Below are positions 47,909 to 63,475 of a stretch of 64,000 bases of DNA, piece by piece. The DNA is from Syncephalis fuscata (Eukaryota > Zoopagomycota > Zoopagomycetes > Zoopagales > Piptocephalidaceae). A program made the position numbers and the translations under genes. How positions within the stretch are numbered: position 1 is the first letter of the stretch; every line of letters begins with the position of its first letter. The stretch is taken from assembly GCA_025786725.1 (NCBI GenBank), contig JAHLTZ010000017.1, positions 124,001 through 188,000 of the forward strand. Reading direction: 5' to 3'. Under the pieces are notes generated by a model. It was given only the letters and a program-made list of their open reading frames with translations. It had not been told where the DNA came from and did no database searches.

Positions 47909-49309
47909 TACTAGTCATTTACACGAGTACTGTAACAGTGTTTATAATCCAGTACATATTCAATAAAAATAGACATATTAATCTGTATTTTCTATTACAC
48001 AATCTACCTATTTGATGAAAATAAGCATATTACTTGGCTTTATAAAAATAATAATGATGTTTTTGCTGTCATTTCTACCGATTCGATCCTCAATGTCTGC
48101 ATGCATACAAATAGCACACAACACTGATACGAAAATAAGTCTAATATATCAAACTAGTATTTTATACAAGTTTTTAATGATGCGTATAAATTAGTCGTCA
48201 TTCCTTAAATTATAAAATGTGTTGATTGGTGCATACGTCTATTTCATTCGACACTGTGCGCATTGTTATAAGGAGGAGTAATAAGTGTTTCGGATTCACA
48301 AACGCATTACATCCAGACATATCATGTTGCATGCTGTGCAACTACCATCATTCAAACAGAGGTTAATCCAAATTACCTGAAACCGACTATACAATAAGTA
48401 CTGTTTGTAACATGATGCATCACGGCATTTTGAGCAATGGAACATTCCAACAAGTCATTTTTGTCATTAGTTTTCAGCTGTAAACTAAATTGCATTGATT
48501 AAATTATATGCAATACAATATGAAGACACTAGACTAGACACAATAGAAAGCTCTTACCAAGTACCAGCGATTCAAATGCATAATATCAATAGATTACATA
48601 TCAATTGGTAAGCATCCAAGGCTTAAGTGCCGCTTACATTTCTGAAACCACTTCTGGCAAGTTAAGCAAAATGGAATATAGAAGAACAAGCCAAGGCAGA
48701 AACCAATAGAAAAACAATTGGCAACTCGAAGACTTTCTAGTTTGACCTATAGCAAATCATTATAGCTATGCTAAGCTGGGCTGCATTTATCAAAAGTTGG
48801 CTGTTGCTGATGCGACCAGAACAGCAGCAACATTAAACTGAGATAACGCACAGAAAACAGAGAGTTGTAAATAACACTGAATTAACGAGTTTAGTAGTTA
48901 AATAACTTGTTATTGGCACTATAACTTATAATGCTGGTTGTTTGTACGGATAAATATTTACAATCACATTGTGACTTCTTATATACTTACATGTACACGA
49001 CCACCAACTAAGCCAACCATTACAAGGCTTACTTTAATTATTTATCAGAGTAAGCAGCTAATATTATACATTATTGCAATAATAGAAAGACAGATTAATT
49101 TTATTTATTGATCATTAATAAAAGTTGTATAGCTATATATTAAAATAAAACAAAGCACTGTATTGAACGTGTAATATTTATATAATTAGCTCATTTTTAC
49201 TTTGACTTCCACATTTTAAGTCCCCAAAGCAAAATTTGTTCCAATTGAAGTGTACTGATGCAAAACACAATTATATTACTTTCTATTAAAATGCTGTTAA
49301 TAAATTAAT

Positions 49310-49440
49310 TTAAACCAATAATATAGCATACTATTTGATTTCTTTGGAATATTTGAGATTGATCATTGTTGTTGCTGGTCATGTATAAAAAATTAATTGA
49401 ATATTAACATATTACAATGCGTTACATTCACTACGATTAC
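49310..49440. repeat. Dispersed repeat copy (matches 46776-46870)
   Basis: AATAATATAGCATACTATTTG, TTTCTTTGGAATATTTGAG and TTGATCATTGTTGTTGCTGG are shared with 46780-46850 with very few differences. Confidence 0.7.
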
Positions 49441-51134
49441 AACCATGTTAGCTATTTTAACAATAATATCAATAATTATTTAGTTAATTGTTTTATTTGA
49501 TTGTGCTAGTACTGTTGCGCTAATATATACATGCTATGTACCATTTCATTGTTAACTTTTAATTTTAATACTTGTTAATTGAGTTAAATAAAACACATCA
49601 TCATATAGAATATTGCGTGCCATTTAATATTATTATACAATTAAATTGAATTTATTGCTATTTAGTATGATTTGTGGTTAAAATAATAACTAACTGACAT
49701 GATAAACATTCTAATTAATACGCAATATTGAACGAGATTAGCTATGTTGAAGTTAATGAGCATATATGCATGATCAATGAACGGAATTAGTCGACGTTTG
49801 TTAATAATAAAGCTAGAACAAAAATAAACCCAGTTTTGGATAGAGGAAGGCCAGGCAAGTATAAAATAAACTGTTTAGTAGCAATATAGTGAAAATAATG
49901 CAAATAAATCACTGATATTATTGCTAAAGTGAGCAGTGTCAATGTAACTAATTGTAATATGTTAATATCTGTAAAAGAAACTTCTATATTTAATTGACCA
50001 AATAAAATATTAAAACATTAATTACATTGTGCACATTTTTGTTTGGGAGCTAACGCACTAAATATATTTGTAGAACTAAAAAAGGGGAAGTGATAACGAG
50101 TGGTGTGTTGTGTTGATTTGTTGGTGAGTCGAGTAGTTGGATATTGAAATAAATCAATAGTATGAGTAAAGGCGAATAAAAGAGTAAAGCAGTATGATTA
50201 TGTGTGCGTGTGTGTGTGTAAAGGATCATCAATGGATAATATATATATGTCATGTGTGTATACATTTCATCCAAATTGCCATTGAGATCACAAGTATAAC
50301 GCTGATATGGCATGGCGCGCCTGTAGTGTTTTTAAAATGTTCCCGAATGCAAAGAACCCGGCAACCGCGCCCGTCCGACTAAATTAAAATAAAATAAACA
50401 GCCGGACGACGCAGGACGGATGGTCATATATATGATGTATGTGTGTTTGTGGAGATTAAGAGAAGCAGCAAAGATATTGTACAGCAGAAAAGATAATGTA
50501 AAATGAGGCAGTAATAATGAAGGTAGCGTAATTGACATAGAATGCAGCTGTACAAAAGCATGCGGCCTCTCTCTACCAAAAAAAGTAGATGCGTAATAAG
50601 AAGGGGGCTGACCGAAGGCGGGAAAGGGGCGCGAATAGGATTGGGAGGTTCGGGCGCAAAAAAAACAAAGCAAACAAACAAACAAGAGCGACAAAGATAA
50701 TAAACGAAAGATCTATCAACATTTTGAGCAGCACTGGCACAGCCGATGCACACAAAAAAGGTGTTGTAAATGGAAATAAAACGAGGAGGAGATGACTAAA
50801 TGACAACGAATAATGGCATATCCATTTGTTGGATATGGTCGTATTTGTCAATGATTAGAAAAGAAAAGGCAATGGAAAGAAATAGGCGAAAGGTGAAGGC
50901 GGGTAAAGGTGGTTTGGTGCGCAAGACAAGCATAAGGGTGGCATTGGTAATAATAGTCATTATCTTAGCTTAAATAATAATGTGTTATTATACTAAGGTC
51001 AATATAATAGATCATTATTATTTAGTAAGAGAAAGTGTTGAATGAATGTCTGTCCATTACAGATCAAATCATTATTGACACTAACCATATTATTATCAGT
51101 GAATGGCAGTTTCGTAATAATCAAATTGGTACAT

Positions 51135-53845
<2,711 letters not shown>

Positions 53846-54692
53846 GATGATAGAGTGGTATGAAAAGAGATTGCTTTAGTATCTAAAAAAGAAGAGCAAA
53901 GGAACGAAAAAGAAGTGTGTGAGTGAATGCCTGAAAGAGCAAAGGAAAAAATAAAAAATGCGTGTGTGTGTGTGTGTGATCAACTTATGTTGGACCACGT
54001 GTAGTAACATCACATACACACAATTTCTATTATCATACACAATCACAAATTTATTATCATACTTACATATGCTATCGTTTGACTTGTTTGAAATTGCAAG
54101 TGAATATAATATGCAAAAAACTGCGCGTTGCTTGTAGCCAACTTCTCGAGACAACGAATTCGACGATGCTGGAGAATATAGTAACTAGTTGTAATGCAAA
54201 GAAACAGCCTAATACGTAAAGTATTTAAAACACTAGTAAAGTACTATGGCTCTTGTAATAGGTTGTAAACAACTACTTGTTCTGCCAGTAAAATACGCGA
54301 TATATTTATTAGATATAGCTATCAAGTTGTTAGCAACAATGACCTACTTTCCGAAACGATAATATACGGCTTGAATGAGTGTGGAAATAAGGATGATGAA
54401 CGAGAAAGAATTGTGTGTGTGTGTGTGTGTGGTGTAAATAGTCTTGTATTTTAGTACAAAAGGTATTGTGTACTGAAAGAAAGAGAAAGAGAAGTGATAA
54501 GATCAATGGAAACGCTATCAATTTAAGTTCTAATAAACTGTGATAAAGTAAATAGAGCAAAGTGATACAGTGGGAAGTTGAGTATAACTTTTTCGTTTCA
54601 ATATTCTCTTTCATGTGAGAGTATTATTGTCTTTATTTTTTATCTTTGTTATTGCTATTGCTACTACTTCTGTTAGCTACTGATAACAAACT
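53846..54692. promoter_or_regulatory. Divergent promoter region of DED1 and the 54693 gene
   Basis: The two genes are transcribed away from each other. Contains two TG microsatellites (about 53961-53978 and 54413-54431) and no clear gene. Confidence 0.4.
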
Positions 54693-55241
54693 ATGGAAGA
54701 GCCTACTTCAATGTTAGAATTGGACGCATTACTAGGTAAATAAAGCTATTATTGTTACGGCTAAGAAAGTATAGATTACTCAAAGTGCTAACCCATGCTT
54801 CATCCACTCGAATAGCGGCAATGACGGTTACGGGCAGTGCGGGCCAGACACGGCCAGCTGGAGCGTCAGGAACAACAGATTCTGACGCTTTTATGATGGA
54901 CGCTACAAGTACTAATGGCCAGCATAGTGATGCAGCAATGCAACCTGTACAACCGGTACCGCCAGTGAATCAAGCACCACTGCATCCAGATGTGTGTTTT
55001 TGTTTGCTTTGTATTTAATTACAAGCTACCCCGATAATTCGATCAAAATAGATCGATCCTTATGCTTTGTTTGTTTGTGCTGAGTTCTGTTGTTTATTAT
55101 TAGCATTCTTATTATAAAATATTTAATACGACGTTTCTAATAGCGCTACATTAATAAATACGAATAAAGGGGGACAGTCCCATAATTAGCAGTTACTCCT
55201 TACAGAGCCACTCTGGTTATCGTCGTACGCACGATGCCTGA
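54693..55241 (+). CDS. Hypothetical small protein, three exons
   Basis: Predicted 94 residues from 54693-54735, 54786-54991 and 55206-55241. Phases agree and the last exon ends SHSGYRRTHDA-stop. It starts MEEPTSMLELDALL; the middle is rich in Ala, Thr, Gly and Pro (TGSAGQTRPAGASGTTDSD, QPVQPVPPVNQAPLHPD), which looks disordered. The second acceptor is preceded by a pyrimidine stretch (TTACTCCTTACAG). The first acceptor (ACTCAAAG at 54785) is less certain, since nearer AGs would give an early stop. Family not recognised. Confidence 0.4.
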
Positions 55242-55505
55242 GATATGTACAGCGTTCTTTATTTGCCGTCTCTGACTTTTTTGCTTATGCAGAACTTTTA
55301 GTTTCCGCCGGTGAACCAGAACGCCAGAATAATTGCTGATCCGGTTCGACCTAGAACTAATTCCCAATACATATCGTCCAGCCTAGCCTTTATGTGGTTT
55401 AGCTGGCCCGTACGGCAGCGACACACTCTTCATCTCAGAATAACAACAATAGTAACAAGTATCATTGTATCCATATTAGCTACCGATAGTTGCAGTAAAT
55501 TCATT

Positions 55506-56564
55506 ATGACGTCGCGAATAAATCAACCGAACGACGATATATCCTCGGTAGATTCGTTAGCAAGTGGCAAACAACTCTTAATGTTGCCAGGGCCTGAATG
55601 GCCAAGACTAGATTTTTGCTATCGATCTAATACAAACAAAGATGACGACAATGATGGTAATTCAAATACTGAATCGTATTTTACTATTGTTGGTCGTCCA
55701 ATCTTTACACATACCAGTACAATGACTAAGAAAGCAAATGTATTAAATGCAGAAAGCATACCGGCCACTGACCATGCCATCAAGACTGCATCGAGTGTTT
55801 GGGACGCAGTAAGTAATAATGGTAATAGTAAAATATTTAATGTTAGTGGATAATTTGTCATAGTCATTAATCTTGGCAAAATTTCTTGAAAAGAATGCCA
55901 ATGAATTGGAATTAAAGAATAAGCGTACGATCGAACTGGTGTGTTACTAAGCTGATTAGTCTGTTTCTTATCATTACAAGAGTCAAAATTAATTGATTAT
56001 TAGGGCGCTGGACAAGGTATTCCAAGTATGGCGGCTGCTATATTGGGTGCATCTGCTACAGTTACCGATGCGCCTGAAGCTGTTACAGCATTACAAGAGG
56101 TTATCAGGCTACATACATCACTTGATCACCACAACAAAGATCATTCTATTAGAGTATGTGCTCTTGACTGGAACGAATGGTAGATTACTGTTTACTATTG
56201 TAATATTTACAACTTAACGGTATATTTAGTCCGGCATGGACTGTCAATGAACAATGGGATATTATTATGGCTTCAGATGTACTATGGCTTTATCAGCTAA
56301 TAGAACCATTTGTGCTAACGCTAAAAAGTAAGTTTAACCTTTAAAGAATAATTAATTAATAGCGCACATATAATAGCTTTATCCGATGCATCACCGCATG
56401 CACGTATATTTATATCACATCAAACTCGAGCCAATCGAGTAGATAAGCAATTCAGCAATTTATTACAAGCATCGCAGCTGCAACTAAAAGAAGTGCCAAG
56501 TTCACAATTGGATATGCAATTCTGGAAGGATACTGTGCACATTTGGGAAATTACACGTCAATAA
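55506..56564 (+). CDS. METTL21-type (family 16) protein-lysine methyltransferase
   Basis: SAM-dependent methyltransferase of the METTL21/Efm group, whose members methylate lysines on translation factors or chaperones. Exons: 55506-55808, 55864-55938, 56004-56179, 56230-56327, 56377-56564; 279 residues, phases agree. Seen: ASSVWDA followed by LAKFLEKNA (family VWDAALVLAKYLE); KRTIELGAGQGIPSMAAAILGA, the SAM-binding loop; TVTDAPEAVTAL (motif with the acidic residue that holds the ribose); an ALDWNE segment; and DIIMASDVLWLYQLIEPFVLTL (motif post II, family DxxxxxDV.Y). A 5' extension of the open frame upstream of 55506 is present, but the ATG at 55506 gives the best start. The exact substrate cannot be told. 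Confidence 0.85.
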
Positions 56565-56729
56565 AATGATTTCTTTCATTAAACTTTATTTTACATGGCA
56601 TCTACATTGTTTTACGTAATTTATGACAAATGAAATATGCCACTCGGTAGAGCTGTGTGTGTGTGTGTTCAACATCATTATAACTTATTGTCACCGAGTT
56701 TTTTGTTTTCTTTAATAGCAGGATCCCAT

Positions 56730-57501
56730 TTACTGAGGCATTGTATTAGGCATATGATGCTGTCCACGTAGCATCTCTAATACCCATTTCATACCAAGTC
56801 GACTCTAAAGCATGCTTATTAGATAAGTCTTGCAGGTAATACATAGTAACTTACCTTGACTGTATTATCAGTAAATCGTTTTAATCCAAAACCTTCAACA
56901 CGGCTTGTCATGCCCCATCCAATATTTGATAGAATACGTGCCTCGCACTTGGCTTGTGTCCTAATGAACGAGTGAATTGCAACATATGATTAGATATAGT
57001 ATTAATTATCATTATTACTATCAACTTACCATGCACGATTCTCGGGATGTGCCATAAACTGTTGCGTCTCTTCAATATACATCAATCGCTTGTGCGTTAC
57101 ATTTCGAGTACGTGTTGTCATGACAGCCTTCTTAGGATCAGTAATCGATTCTTCCAAAATATAGGCTTCATTATGCTTAACAAACTACAAATGTACACCA
57201 CTAATTAGCAGTATTTAAAAAACAATACCAATTTACATACCTTGCTGCCCCATTTCGGCACCATGCCTTTCTTTAGCAAAAGTCGCGTAGTATGCAAATA
57301 GCCTGTAGCAGGATCAACTCGCTGCTCAAGAATATCAGCTGCTAAGACATGACGGGCATGTGGATTTGGATACCGAAGAAAGAAGGCCAATGTCACCTCT
57401 TCCCAGGTATGGCTACATAAACCGGTATTAGTCCATAGTTTTTTTCTATCGTTCGTAAACACTTACTCAAATCGAAAGGCATGTTGAAAAACTTTTACCA
57501 T
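56730..57501 (-). CDS. PRELI/MSF1 (Ups-family) mitochondrial lipid-transfer protein
   Basis: Intermembrane-space protein that, with Mdm35, shuttles phosphatidic acid or phosphatidylserine between mitochondrial membranes. Exons in gene order: 57467-57501, 57241-57412, 57030-57184, 56855-56960, 56730-56804; 180 residues, phases agree. Seen: the N-terminal MVKVFQHAFRFDHTWEEVT; FFLRYPNPHARHVLAADILEQRVDPATGYLHTTRLL (the conserved YPNP...HV...D...R signature); ESITDPKKAVMTTRTRNVTHKRLMYIEE; and SRVEGFGLKRF. These are in canonical order and the length is typical. Cannot tell Ups1 from Ups2/3 type from sequence alone. Confidence 0.92.
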
Positions 57502-58639
57502 GATGCTGTTGCGATATGGTGGATGTAATCGCGCTTTTTGTTTTTAGATCTGCGTCAATAGCAAGTCAATTCTAGTTGGATATTGAATATTAAATGTAGG
57601 ATTCAGCAAGAGTTGTATAAAAACACACGTAAAATAAAAGCGTTAAAAATAGTATGCACGTGTAAAGCGGTGCAGCAGTGCCGTAGTAACAGTTGGAGTA
57701 CGCCACTAATTGACAACAAAGTGATCGATACCTAGTAACAATCAAGGATAGCAACAGCAACTAGGCAACAATTCAAACAGAAAAAAGAGTAACCAACAAG
57801 AAGAAAGAAATAGAAGAATAAAAGGATAGAAAGATACGAGAAGAAGGAGGATGGTAGAGGTCGTGGCGAACACGTAAAGTTTACTTCGGTTGATTTACAA
57901 ATACGCCGATGATTGGCTACAAATAGCCGGCATTTTACTCATGGAATGCCACCAATCACATTAATGCCATGACAATAAAACAAAAAATAGGAAACCGTGT
58001 ACTTATGTTTCATTTACATATGGAAATGGTGGAAATATGGTGCGTGTTTTTGGCAGCCATTGCATTACAATTCCATATCGTATAGTTGGAGACTTGAGTA
58101 TAGCATGGGCTTTACGCTTTGATCCGGTAGTTGCCATGCTATATAGTATTTGAATTCTGCATTTACAATAGTTTTGACTTGTTAAAATTCGGCAATATGA
58201 GTAGATTTAATAGAACATCAGAATTAATCAGTCAGCAATAAATAGATTATTTAGATTATTTTTTATTATTTTAATAAACGGCTGTTTATTTGTTAACAAG
58301 AATAAATGGTACTAACCAACACTCATATTCAATTATACATAGTTTATTTATATGATTAGATAAAGTTAAGGTTTTAGTACATCACAAAGATATTGCGTAC
58401 CTGTTTCTATTGCCGTAGAATGTTATTTACTATTATTCTTGTAGTTGTAATAAATATACGCATTGTTTATCAACTTAAGCAATAGTAGCAGCATAATAGG
58501 CTATAATGTATTAATATACCATGATGGTAATTAATTGGCCACTATCATGTTGTATAGCACTGATAATTGCAATACATCATTATCAAAGCATTGTACAAGT
58601 TGTTTAGTAAATGATAAAAATAAAGTAGACTTATAGAAA
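57502..58639. other. Intergenic, nothing recognised
   Basis: Purine-rich stretch 57780-57850 upstream of the PRELI gene, then AT-rich sequence. No gene seen. Confidence 0.5.
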
Positions 58640-60338
58640 TTAAAAGGACAAATCTATTATTCTGTATCCTTCGCCATCTATCATTAACGCCGCGTTTCTT
58701 GTGCTAAATGTATCATTTAGTAATAAAGGCTGTCTAATCAGGTAGCTAAATTTTACAAGAATACTTCGACGTTCACAAGTTTTGTACAAATACTCTGAAT
58801 TTGTTATGCCTAAATTTTTAGTACGACTTGAATTAGTTAGATCTACTGCTATAAACGTGTCGTCAGTTTTAGATCTGTAAAGAACAAATCCACCAATACA
58901 TGTTATAAAAATTTTAACATAAAAAGATATATATAGCAGGCGAGGATTTTCAAGCGCTAAATCTAAAGTTTCTACATCGATGTGTGCTAGTATAACGCCA
59001 TCGATTAAGCTGTGAACCGTCCATCCTCTCTCAGATATAACAAGAATGCGATTAGAACCAAATAGCGGCACTGTGCCATAAAGACCATCGTTACGTGTCC
59101 AAATGGGCTTTGCATCTTTAATGCAATCGTTTGAGTGGCTGCATTCCGTCGAAATCATGGCCAAGCGTATTTCATCTTCCATATGCTCTTTCAGTATTTC
59201 AATATTAAGCGGGGAGCTATATTCGACTAAAACTCGATTGTCATCCAGCTTTTTAACAATATTCTAAAACCTTTGAATGTATTAAAACGGATCTCTCCTT
59301 GCATCAGACAGTGTGGACCACATCCCAAATAACGAGTTGAAAACTCCCATACGTTCCATTTGAGCATGGTAGTAGTGTCTGAGTGCTGCAGTGTTCTACT
59401 AAATATAGTTGCTGCTTCTTCAGTAACTCTTAATAAAAAAGTTTCCCCTTCATTAGCTGTAATAGTACCCATGCACATTTGGCCATTAGCAAGATCAAAA
59501 ACGCGAGTGGTTGCTATTATATTAGATCTGTTTGTTTCTCCTTCTGTTATTTCTAACTGATTAATCATCATCCAGCGGCCACGAATGCTTGCATCATCAC
59601 ATAAACAGGAAAATTGACGCGGCCGCATAATTGAGACTCGGTTCACTGGCCAGATAGAAATAATGCATGGTTTTTTGTGAAAAAGGTCAACGTCAATTGC
59701 TTGTTCACTAATAGTCACCACAAATCTATCTGATATCAGGCACTGTATTGCGTGTGGATTATAGCTTATATTATTCCAAAACAATCTACGTACGCGCCAA
59801 AATCGCTTAATAGATGCCTCTCCTATTGGTTGACATTGTTCAGCGATAAAACATTTCTGCAGGTCACCATGATGATAAACAATTCGTTGCAATACAATAG
59901 ATTGAATGTTGCCTGGTTCTTTCTCCACCAAATTCTTGACTGGATATGGCGTGTCTTTAAGCCAATTTGCATCAGCGGCGCGTCGATAGCAAAAGCCCGA
60001 AACCATTCAATATACTGACTATTTGACTGAGTGGTGTTGATTGCTTTTTTGGTCTGTGATGCCAGCAGTCTCGATGCACACACTGTCTTCACATACCAGG
60101 CCAGCCATTTTACTTCATTGCCGTCAGCAATATTATAATACTGCGTATATCGCTGATGCCAAAGATTATTATGTTGGCTAACGCAATAGCGCAGCCATTT
60201 ACTGCAACATGAAAGCAGAACAAGTGAATTACTGTCAGAAAATACTGCAACACGCCCAATAACAACTATAGGAATATAATCCATTGTGCATAGTAAATAA
60301 GACAAGAAAGAGAGAGTAGTTGGATTGTTAATGGTCAT
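58640..60338 (-). CDS. F-box-like protein, paralog of the 61172 gene (two frame breaks)
   Basis: Single exon, about 566 residues if the two breaks are real errors. The N-terminus after MDYIPIVVIGRVAVFSDSNSLVLLSCCSKWLRY resembles an F-box (Skp1-binding) motif. The next part, LWHQRYTQYY...EVKWLAWYVKTVCASRLL, matches the partner at 61172 (YWERRYRKVF...EQEWLTWYSWCINALPKL). The rest has beta-propeller-like composition without clear repeats. The frame shifts near 59990-59995 (four T, expected five) and near 59250-59254 (five A, expected six), both in homopolymers and both fitting a missing base. If an F-box protein, it would select targets for SCF ubiquitin ligase; that is inference. Confidence 0.65.
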
Positions 60339-61171
60339 TCACGTCAATAATACTTTCTTAAAAGATAGACGATCATAGTGCCTAGTTATAATGCAAATAT
60401 ACAAAACGTGTATTTTGAGTAGCATTTATACATGTCATGCAACCCCAAAGGCCATCAAGCCTTTGGACTGGCGGTCTATTTACAATACAACCATCGTACG
60501 TACACCATCTGTTATATTTATCATAATAGTGCTGCTATTCTAATGTGTGCGTACGGTGCGCCATCTCATTTCTAGTTTTAATTTAAGAGTTTGTAGATAT
60601 TTATATTTATTTGTTAAATAACATTTGTTAATCACATAACATGCTGTGGAGCATTTGAAATTATTATACAATTTATTATTTATAGTTATATTATGATTTG
60701 TGAGTCAAATAGCTACATTTAATAGCATTCGCGCAATTGAACTAAATATCCGTTCTATTAAACATGATGATGGGTGACGAGCGATATCAAAGTATGCAAA
60801 AGCAAGACAATTTATTTATACGAATTCGTTATTACACAATAATATATTTATGTTTATTGCTGTTACGGTGACTTTATGAACTTTAATGCTAGCCACAGTA
60901 TCAGTTAGCTATACAAATGGTTTTTTGTAATAATAAACTGTGTATATTTTTATGATGATTTATTGCTTTTATGTGATTTGATATATACTTATAAACCAAA
61001 TAGCAACAATATCCACCATACTTCAATAGACATACGTAATTGTGTAACCATTGTTAATGCAAATAGAATAAAACAGCCCATGGTCACGCATGGTCCTTTC
61101 TTTCTACTTGCATTTACCATTGTTCTTTCTGTCTATCATATATCATTTTAGTGCAGTTGTTTTAATTATTC
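60339..61171. promoter_or_regulatory. Divergent promoter region of the two F-box-like genes
   Basis: Carries a copy of the dispersed repeat (about 60690-60790: GATTTGTGAGTCAAATAG, TAGCATTCGCGCAATTGAACTA, AACATGATGATGGGTG) also found at 990-1075 and 1115-1180. Otherwise nothing recognised. Confidence 0.4.
60690..60790. repeat. Dispersed repeat copy related to the 962-1673 element
   Basis: CATTCGCGCAATTGAACTA is identical to 1022-1040. The flanking AACATGATGATGGGTG resembles 1156-1172 and the reverse complement near 1570. Confidence 0.7.
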
Positions 61172-63236
61172 ATGTCTTTAAGCACTGATATTAAACGAAT
61201 ATGGCAGCACCATGACATTTTACTGTATTTGTGCCGATTTATAAATGGCCGAGAGTTGGTATTTTTTGCCAGTAGTTGTCAGCTTATTTATCAAACTATA
61301 GTCTATCGACCTGGTTATTGGGAAAGAAGATATAGAAAAGTGTTTTGTTTAGGTGATAAACGCGAACAAGAATGGCTTACGTGGTATAGTTGGTGTATTA
61401 ATGCTTTACCCAAATTAAAAGAATCCACGGCCAATGTAAATAAAACAAACCAAGAACAACCATTATCATCTACTGGTACAACTATCGATAACAACAATAA
61501 TGAATTTAAACCGCATGTTATTCATTTAATAACCGTTCCTAATTTTGATTCCGCTCGATGGTTTTACGCTTATTATCAGCGTCAGCAGATTAATTGCAAC
61601 TTTATGACAGGACGACTAAAAAAACACACATGTCAATTGCCAATTGATGAATACACCCGACTAAAACTTGCCAATGCAAATCCTTGGTATGCATTGATAT
61701 GGACCAGAAAGAAATCAAGGATTTGGTTAATTCAACATAATGTTTTCAGAAGAAAAATTGAACCCAATAACAAGGAATTGGCATGGAAGGAATTAACTAT
61801 TTCTTTATCATCAAAACTATTCTGTGGCAAAGCCCAAATTTATGATGTGTACGGGACAAATCGATTTGTTGTAGCCTATATTGATATAATGACATATAAT
61901 GGTGTAAAGTGTGTGGCTATTGGTGATGAAATAGGTAAGTGACAGTTATTAGTACTAATAATTATATCATTATTAATTAACAGTGTTAAAAATAGTTGAC
62001 ATGGATGAAATGAAATCACGGTATATTAGAAACGAAATTGAATTAATCAATAATGTAGACGAGCACCCTTCTATCTCTACGACCACTGCACCTTTAGAAA
62101 AACAATCAACTTACTGCCGAAATGCTATTGTAGTTTGGCCCAATGCTGGCTATTCACCCTCTTACTTTATTTATCTTAAACATAAAGCAAAGGACAATCG
62201 GATATCGGCAGTGCCTAACCTAGTCAACATCTATGATAATTGGATACTCTTTCAAACTGTCTATAAGCAAAGTCCATATCAAAAAATTAATTTATTTGAT
62301 TTAGATAGAAATCAATGGATAGAAGGTCCAAGATTGCTTCAGCATTACTCATGTACTAGTGTTCAATTTACTTCTCCCGAACAATGCCAATTGCTAACTT
62401 GGACAATAATACGTAATTATGTAGATTCTGATACTGATTCTACGTTATCTAATACTCAAAATTTCCAAAATGCCAACAATGACAAGCAATTATTGCGCAT
62501 CGAGTGGGAGCTATTTGACATTCAAAAAGGCCAATCCCAATGTAATAAGATATTATCAGACAAAATCATTATTCCATACAGCCCAGATGCTTTAATCCAG
62601 GCCGAGATGTATTCAGAGAAAATGTGTTTAATGGTTATATGTGACACAAAAGATATGTCATCTCGCATTCGTGATGGAACATTTAGTGCTCTATTATCGT
62701 TATTTGTATTTGACAAGTTTACGTCAAAAGATTCACTGCAATCGTTGTTTGATGCCAGAGATTACGGTCAATCACGGCCAATTGATGGTTCAGATCAAGG
62801 ACGTATACTATGGAGCCGGTCTATAACTAATAGTGTTATTACAACATTATACAGCGAAAAGTTAATTATCGTTCGAAATTACGGAAGACTTGATGTATTG
62901 AGTGCACAAGATGGAAATTTACTGCGCTCAATTAATTGTCCATTTCACACTAGACTTTCTCCCTTCCTTGGACCACTATGTGCAATGCTTAATGGAAATT
63001 ACGGTCACAATTGGCTTGTTGACGTGCACACTGGTCGTATTTATAATTCACCAGCTTGTCTTAGCGAAGATCAAACGGAAGACAAAAAGGATAAGCAGTT
63101 GGGCGTCATTGAAGCAACACCACCACCACCAGATGACTATATAATAAGCAAAAATTCCGGACTTTGTTTATCAAATGTCGTTATTGGTCGGATTAACGTC
63201 GATGGTGGTGGCCTATACGAATCATATACATTATAA
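61172..63236 (+). CDS. F-box-like protein, intact paralog
   Basis: 671 residues from two exons, 61172-61934 and 61984-63236 (49-nt intron with a GTAAGT donor and an AACAG acceptor). N-terminal HDILLYLCRFINGRELVFFASSCQLIYQTIV resembles an F-box, followed by the YWERRYRKVF..EWLTWYSWCINALPKL region shared with the gene at 58640-60338. The C-terminal two thirds probably form a repeated beta structure (for example NIYDNWILFQTVY, EKLIIVRNYGRLDVLSAQDGNLL), as in substrate-binding propellers, but no recognised repeat family is clear. Head-to-head with its paralog, 833 bp apart. Role as an SCF adaptor is inference. Confidence 0.7.
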
Positions 63237-63475
63237 GTAAAACCCATTAGTTGCAAACATTTAATACAAATAATTCCACGCTACATAAACACTCACACAC
63301 TCATAACAAATCGTGATTTGATTAAAGTATGCAACATTATTGATTTGTTTAATAATTTTCTAGCTAATTTTATGTTAATACGATAGTCGCTATTTGATGC
63401 ATAGAAAAGCGTATTAATTGAAACAAACTTAATTACAGTTAGTTTATCAATGATAGTGACTAATAGAATTTTTTT
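63237..63475. other. Intergenic, nothing recognised
   Basis: AT-rich, no feature. Confidence 0.5.

Larger units (their letters stand above)
47690..51130. other. Long intergenic region with repeats and one GC-rich patch
   Basis: No supported gene. It includes a 21-bp tandem repeat (47825-47908), the repeat copy at 49310-49440, a weak copy of the 60690 repeat near 49660-49740, a TG microsatellite near 50202-50219 and the GC-richer patch 50290-50720 described in the findings. Confidence 0.5.

Noticed and set aside
48012-48194. Short open frame with a hydrophobic start
   Set aside because: AT-rich chance frame; no promoter element at the usual spacing and no mature-domain features.
50050-50851. 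Several overlapping minus-strand frames with Leu/Phe/Cys-rich composition
   Set aside because: Arise from purine-rich plus strand; no homology, mutually overlapping in all frames.
55320-55345. GGTTCGACC as the T-loop of a tRNA
   Set aside because: No acceptor stem, D-arm or anticodon arm could be paired around it.
55311-55505. N-terminal extension of the methyltransferase frame
   Set aside because: The frame is open, but family alignment and the ATG at 55506 give the natural start; the extension has unlike composition and overlaps the presumed promoter.
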